Part shown: one piece after another, positions 62,214 through 64,000 of the stretch | Numbering within the stretch: position 1 is the stretch's first letter | Layout of the letters: the number at the start of each line of letters is the position of its first letter | Source of the DNA: Paraburkholderia tuberum STM678 | GTDB lineage: Bacteria > Pseudomonadota > Gammaproteobacteria > Burkholderiales > Burkholderiaceae | Reading direction: 5' to 3' | Length of the DNA: 64,000 bases | Assembly (NCBI RefSeq): GCF_902833905.1 | Contig: NZ_CADFGP010000002.1 | Location: 62,001-126,000 of the forward strand | Made by a program: the position numbers and the translations under genes | The notes under the pieces: model-generated | Told to the model about the DNA's origin: nothing | What the model saw: only the letters and a program-made list of their open reading frames with translations | Database searches by the model: none

Positions 62214-64000
62214 ACGACTTATCTCACACCCAGCCGCTCGACGCGGCGCTGCCCGAAGCCGCCGATGCGGCGCCGGACCTGGCCGAAGCTGCCGTGGTTG
62301 CCAACGCGCCCGCCGTGGCGGACGCATTGGCAACCGCAACGCCGGCGCCCGTGCAGGGCGCGAACGCGCTCGACGCATCGATCACGCGCGCGACCGATGC
62401 GATCCTGGCCGCGCAGCAGCCGGACGGCCATTGGGTCTACGAACTCGAAGCCGACGCGACGATTCCGGCCGAATACGTGTTGCTGGTCCACTATCTCGGC
62501 GAAACGCCGAACCTCGAACTCGAACAGAAGATCGCGCGTTATCTGCGCCGCATCCAGTTGCCGAACGGCGGCTGGCCGCTCTTCACCGACGGCGCGCTCG
62601 ACATCAGCGCGAGCGTGAAGGCGTACTTCGCGCTGAAGATGATCGGCGACCCGGTCGATGCCGAGCACATGGCGCGCGCGCGCGATGCGATCCTCGCGCA
62701 CGGCGGCGCGGAACACGCGAACGTGTTCACGCGAATCCTGCTCGCCCTCTTTGGCGTGGTGTCGTGGCGCGCGGTGCCGATGATGCCGGTCGAGATCATG
62801 CTGCTGCCGGTGTGGTTCCCGTTCCATCTGTCGAAGGTGTCGTACTGGGCGCGCACGGTGATCGTGCCGCTGCTGGTGCTCAACGCGAAGCGGCCGCTCG
62901 CGCGTAATCCGCGCAAGGTGCGCATCGACGAGCTGTTCCGCGGCGCGCCGGTGAACACCGGCATGAACGAGCGCGCACCGCATCAGCACGCGGGCTGGTT
63001 CGGCCTGTTCCGTTGTGTCGATTCGGTGCTGCGCGCGGTCGATGGGCTGTTGCCGAAGGGGACCCGCGAGCGCGCGATCCGCGCGGCGGTCGCGTTCGTC
63101 GACGAACGGCTGAACGGCGAGGACGGCCTCGGCGCGATTTTCCCGGCGATGGCCAACTCGGTGATGATGTACGACGTGCTCGGCTATCCGGCCGATCATC
63201 CGCATCGCGCGATCGCTCGCAAATCTCTCGACAAGCTGCTCGTCATCAAGGACGACGAAGCGTATTGCCAGCCGTGTCTGTCGCCGGTGTGGGATACGTC
63301 GCTCGCGGCGCACGCTTTGCTCGAAACCGGCGAAGCGCGCGCCGAACAGGCGGCCGAACGCGGGCTCGCGTGGCTGCGTCCGCTGCAGATTCTCGACGTG
63401 CGCGGCGACTGGATTTCGCGCCGCCCCAACGTGCGGCCGGGCGGCTGGGCGTTCCAGTACAACAACGCGCATTTCCCGGATGTCGACGATACCGCGGTGG
63501 TCGCGATGGCGATGCACCGCTCGGCGGCGCTCACGCAATCCGATGTCGATCGCGAAGCAATTGCCCGCGCGCGCGAATGGGTGGTCGGCATGCAAAGCAG
63601 CGACGGCGGCTGGGGCGCGTTCGAACCGGAAAACACGCAGTACTACCTGAACAACATTCCGTTCTCGGACCACGGCGCGCTGCTCGATCCGCCGACCGCG
63701 GACGTGTCGGGCCGCTGTCTGTCGATGTTCGCGCAGATCGGCGAGCTGCCGCAAAGCAGCGAGCCGGCGCGGCGCGCGTTCGACTACATGCTGCAGGAGC
63801 AGGAGTCGGACGGCAGCTGGTACGGCCGCTGGGGCCTGAACTACATCTACGGCACATGGACCGCGCTGTGCTCGCTGAACGCGGCCGGCATGCCGCACGA
63901 CGACCCGCGCATGCGGCGCGCGGTGCAATGGCTCGTGTCGATCCAGAACGACGACGGCGGTTGGGGCGAGGGCGGCGAGAGCTACAAGCTCGACTATCGC
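62210..64000 (+). CDS. shc: Squalene-hopene cyclase, cut by window end
   Basis: This frame is open from ATG 62210 to the window end, 597 residues of an expected 650-690. The protonating DXDD motif is D424-V-D-D427 in FPDVDDTAVV. QW-type repeats are seen as QLPNGGWPLF, QSSDGGWGAF, QESDGSWYGRW and QNDDGGWGEG. It cyclises squalene to hopene in the membrane. An unusual 55-residue Ala/Pro-rich leader precedes the first family motif. It overlaps hpnE by ATGA. Confidence 0.95.
   Translation, partial: MNDLSHTQPLDAALPEAADAAPDLAEAAVVANAPAVADALATATPAPVQGANALDASITRATDAILAAQQPDGHWVYELEADATIPAEYVLLVHYLGETPNLELEQKIARYLRRIQLPNGGWPLFTDGALDISASVKAYFALKMIGDPVDAEHMARARDAILAHGGAEHANVFTRILLALFGVVSWRAVPMMPVEIMLLPVWFPFHLSKVSYWARTVIVPLLVLNAKRPLARNPRKVRIDELFRGAPVNTGMNERAPHQHAGWFGLFRCVDSVLRAVDGLLPKGTRERAIRAAVAFVDERLNGEDGLGAIFPAMANSVMMYDVLGYPADHPHRAIARKSLDKLLVIKDDEAYCQPCLSPVWDTSLAAHALLETGEARAEQAAERGLAWLRPLQILDVRGDWISRRPNVRPGGWAFQYNNAHFPDVDDTAVVAMAMHRSAALTQSDVDREAIARAREWVVGMQSSDGGWGAFEPENTQYYLNNIPFSDHGALLDPPTADVSGRCLSMFAQIGELPQSSEPARRAFDYMLQEQESDGSWYGRWGLNYIYGTWTALCSLNAAGMPHDDPRMRRAVQWLVSIQNDDGGWGEGGESYKLDYR

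Noticed and set aside
62219..63928. 569-codon minus-strand frame opposite squalene-hopene cyclase
   Set aside because: It shows a shadow-like composition with no ribosome site, against a cyclase with DXDD and QW motifs.

Overview
This is high-GC DNA with the gene content and codon usage of a Burkholderiaceae soil or plant-associated bacterium, most likely Paraburkholderia or a close relative. It carries the replication and partition region of a secondary replicon (chromosome 2 or a megaplasmid). An iteron-type initiator (43586-44935), convergent parB and parA (44994-46736), four near-identical TTTATGCGCATAAA palindromes and about 1.5 kb of iterons (41948-43490) mark the origin. A KfrA-like coiled-coil protein and a degenerate tyrosine recombinase lie next to it.

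Layout. 1-5672: a four-gene catabolic operon (class V aminotransferase, MFS carrier, fumarylacetoacetase-fold hydratase, FAD/Fe-S oxidase) divergent from its GntR regulator. 5673-7513: DnaA-box-like repeats, fused fragments of three dead genes, and a ParE/RHH toxin-antitoxin pair. 7581-14124: HD hydrolase, GlxA-type regulator, SDR, a BON-domain protein, and an Nramp-related metal carrier with a long leader containing a short acidic/proline ORF. 14244-32165: an indole-3-acetate (iac) degradation region in two blocks, iacC-D-B-I-H-E plus iacF, and MFS-iacA-iacG-EthD-like-LysR. Between them sit a CoA-transferase/crotonase pair, LysR regulators, an intact MFS gene and a decayed one. 32801-40256: small metabolic and regulatory genes, kbl-tdh, an SOS-box gene and the recombinase-like gene. 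40334-46854: replication and partition. 47463-54793: arsenate reductase, sulfonate-type binding protein, a frameshifted gluconate permease, an ECF sigma/anti-sigma pair, a tiny exported peptide, a flavin reductase and a stress protein. 55029-59858: a hybrid histidine kinase divergent from a receiver/CheC-like/diguanylate cyclase operon. 60092-64000: hopanoid genes hpnD, hpnE and shc, the last cut by the window end.

The most unusual signal is that copies of the origin iteron (consensus about AAGGTGAGGNTTTTCGGGAG) are not confined to the origin. Four intergenic clusters lie up to 33 kb to its left (10288-11039, 14132-14178, 32347-32768, 40252-40294), in both orientations and in two sequence subtypes (ending CGGGAG or CAGGAG). 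They could titrate or couple the initiator and so regulate replication of this replicon. That role is inferred; the repeats themselves are read directly from the sequence.

Working together, IacA with flavin reductase IacG should hydroxylate indole-3-acetate, and IacE and the IacC/IacD/IacF Rieske system (with IacB, IacI and IacH) should carry the product toward catechol. No catechol dioxygenase is in the window. Several remnants (flavin-reductase tail, FixJ-type regulator tail, MFS carrier) show that the iac region has been rearranged.
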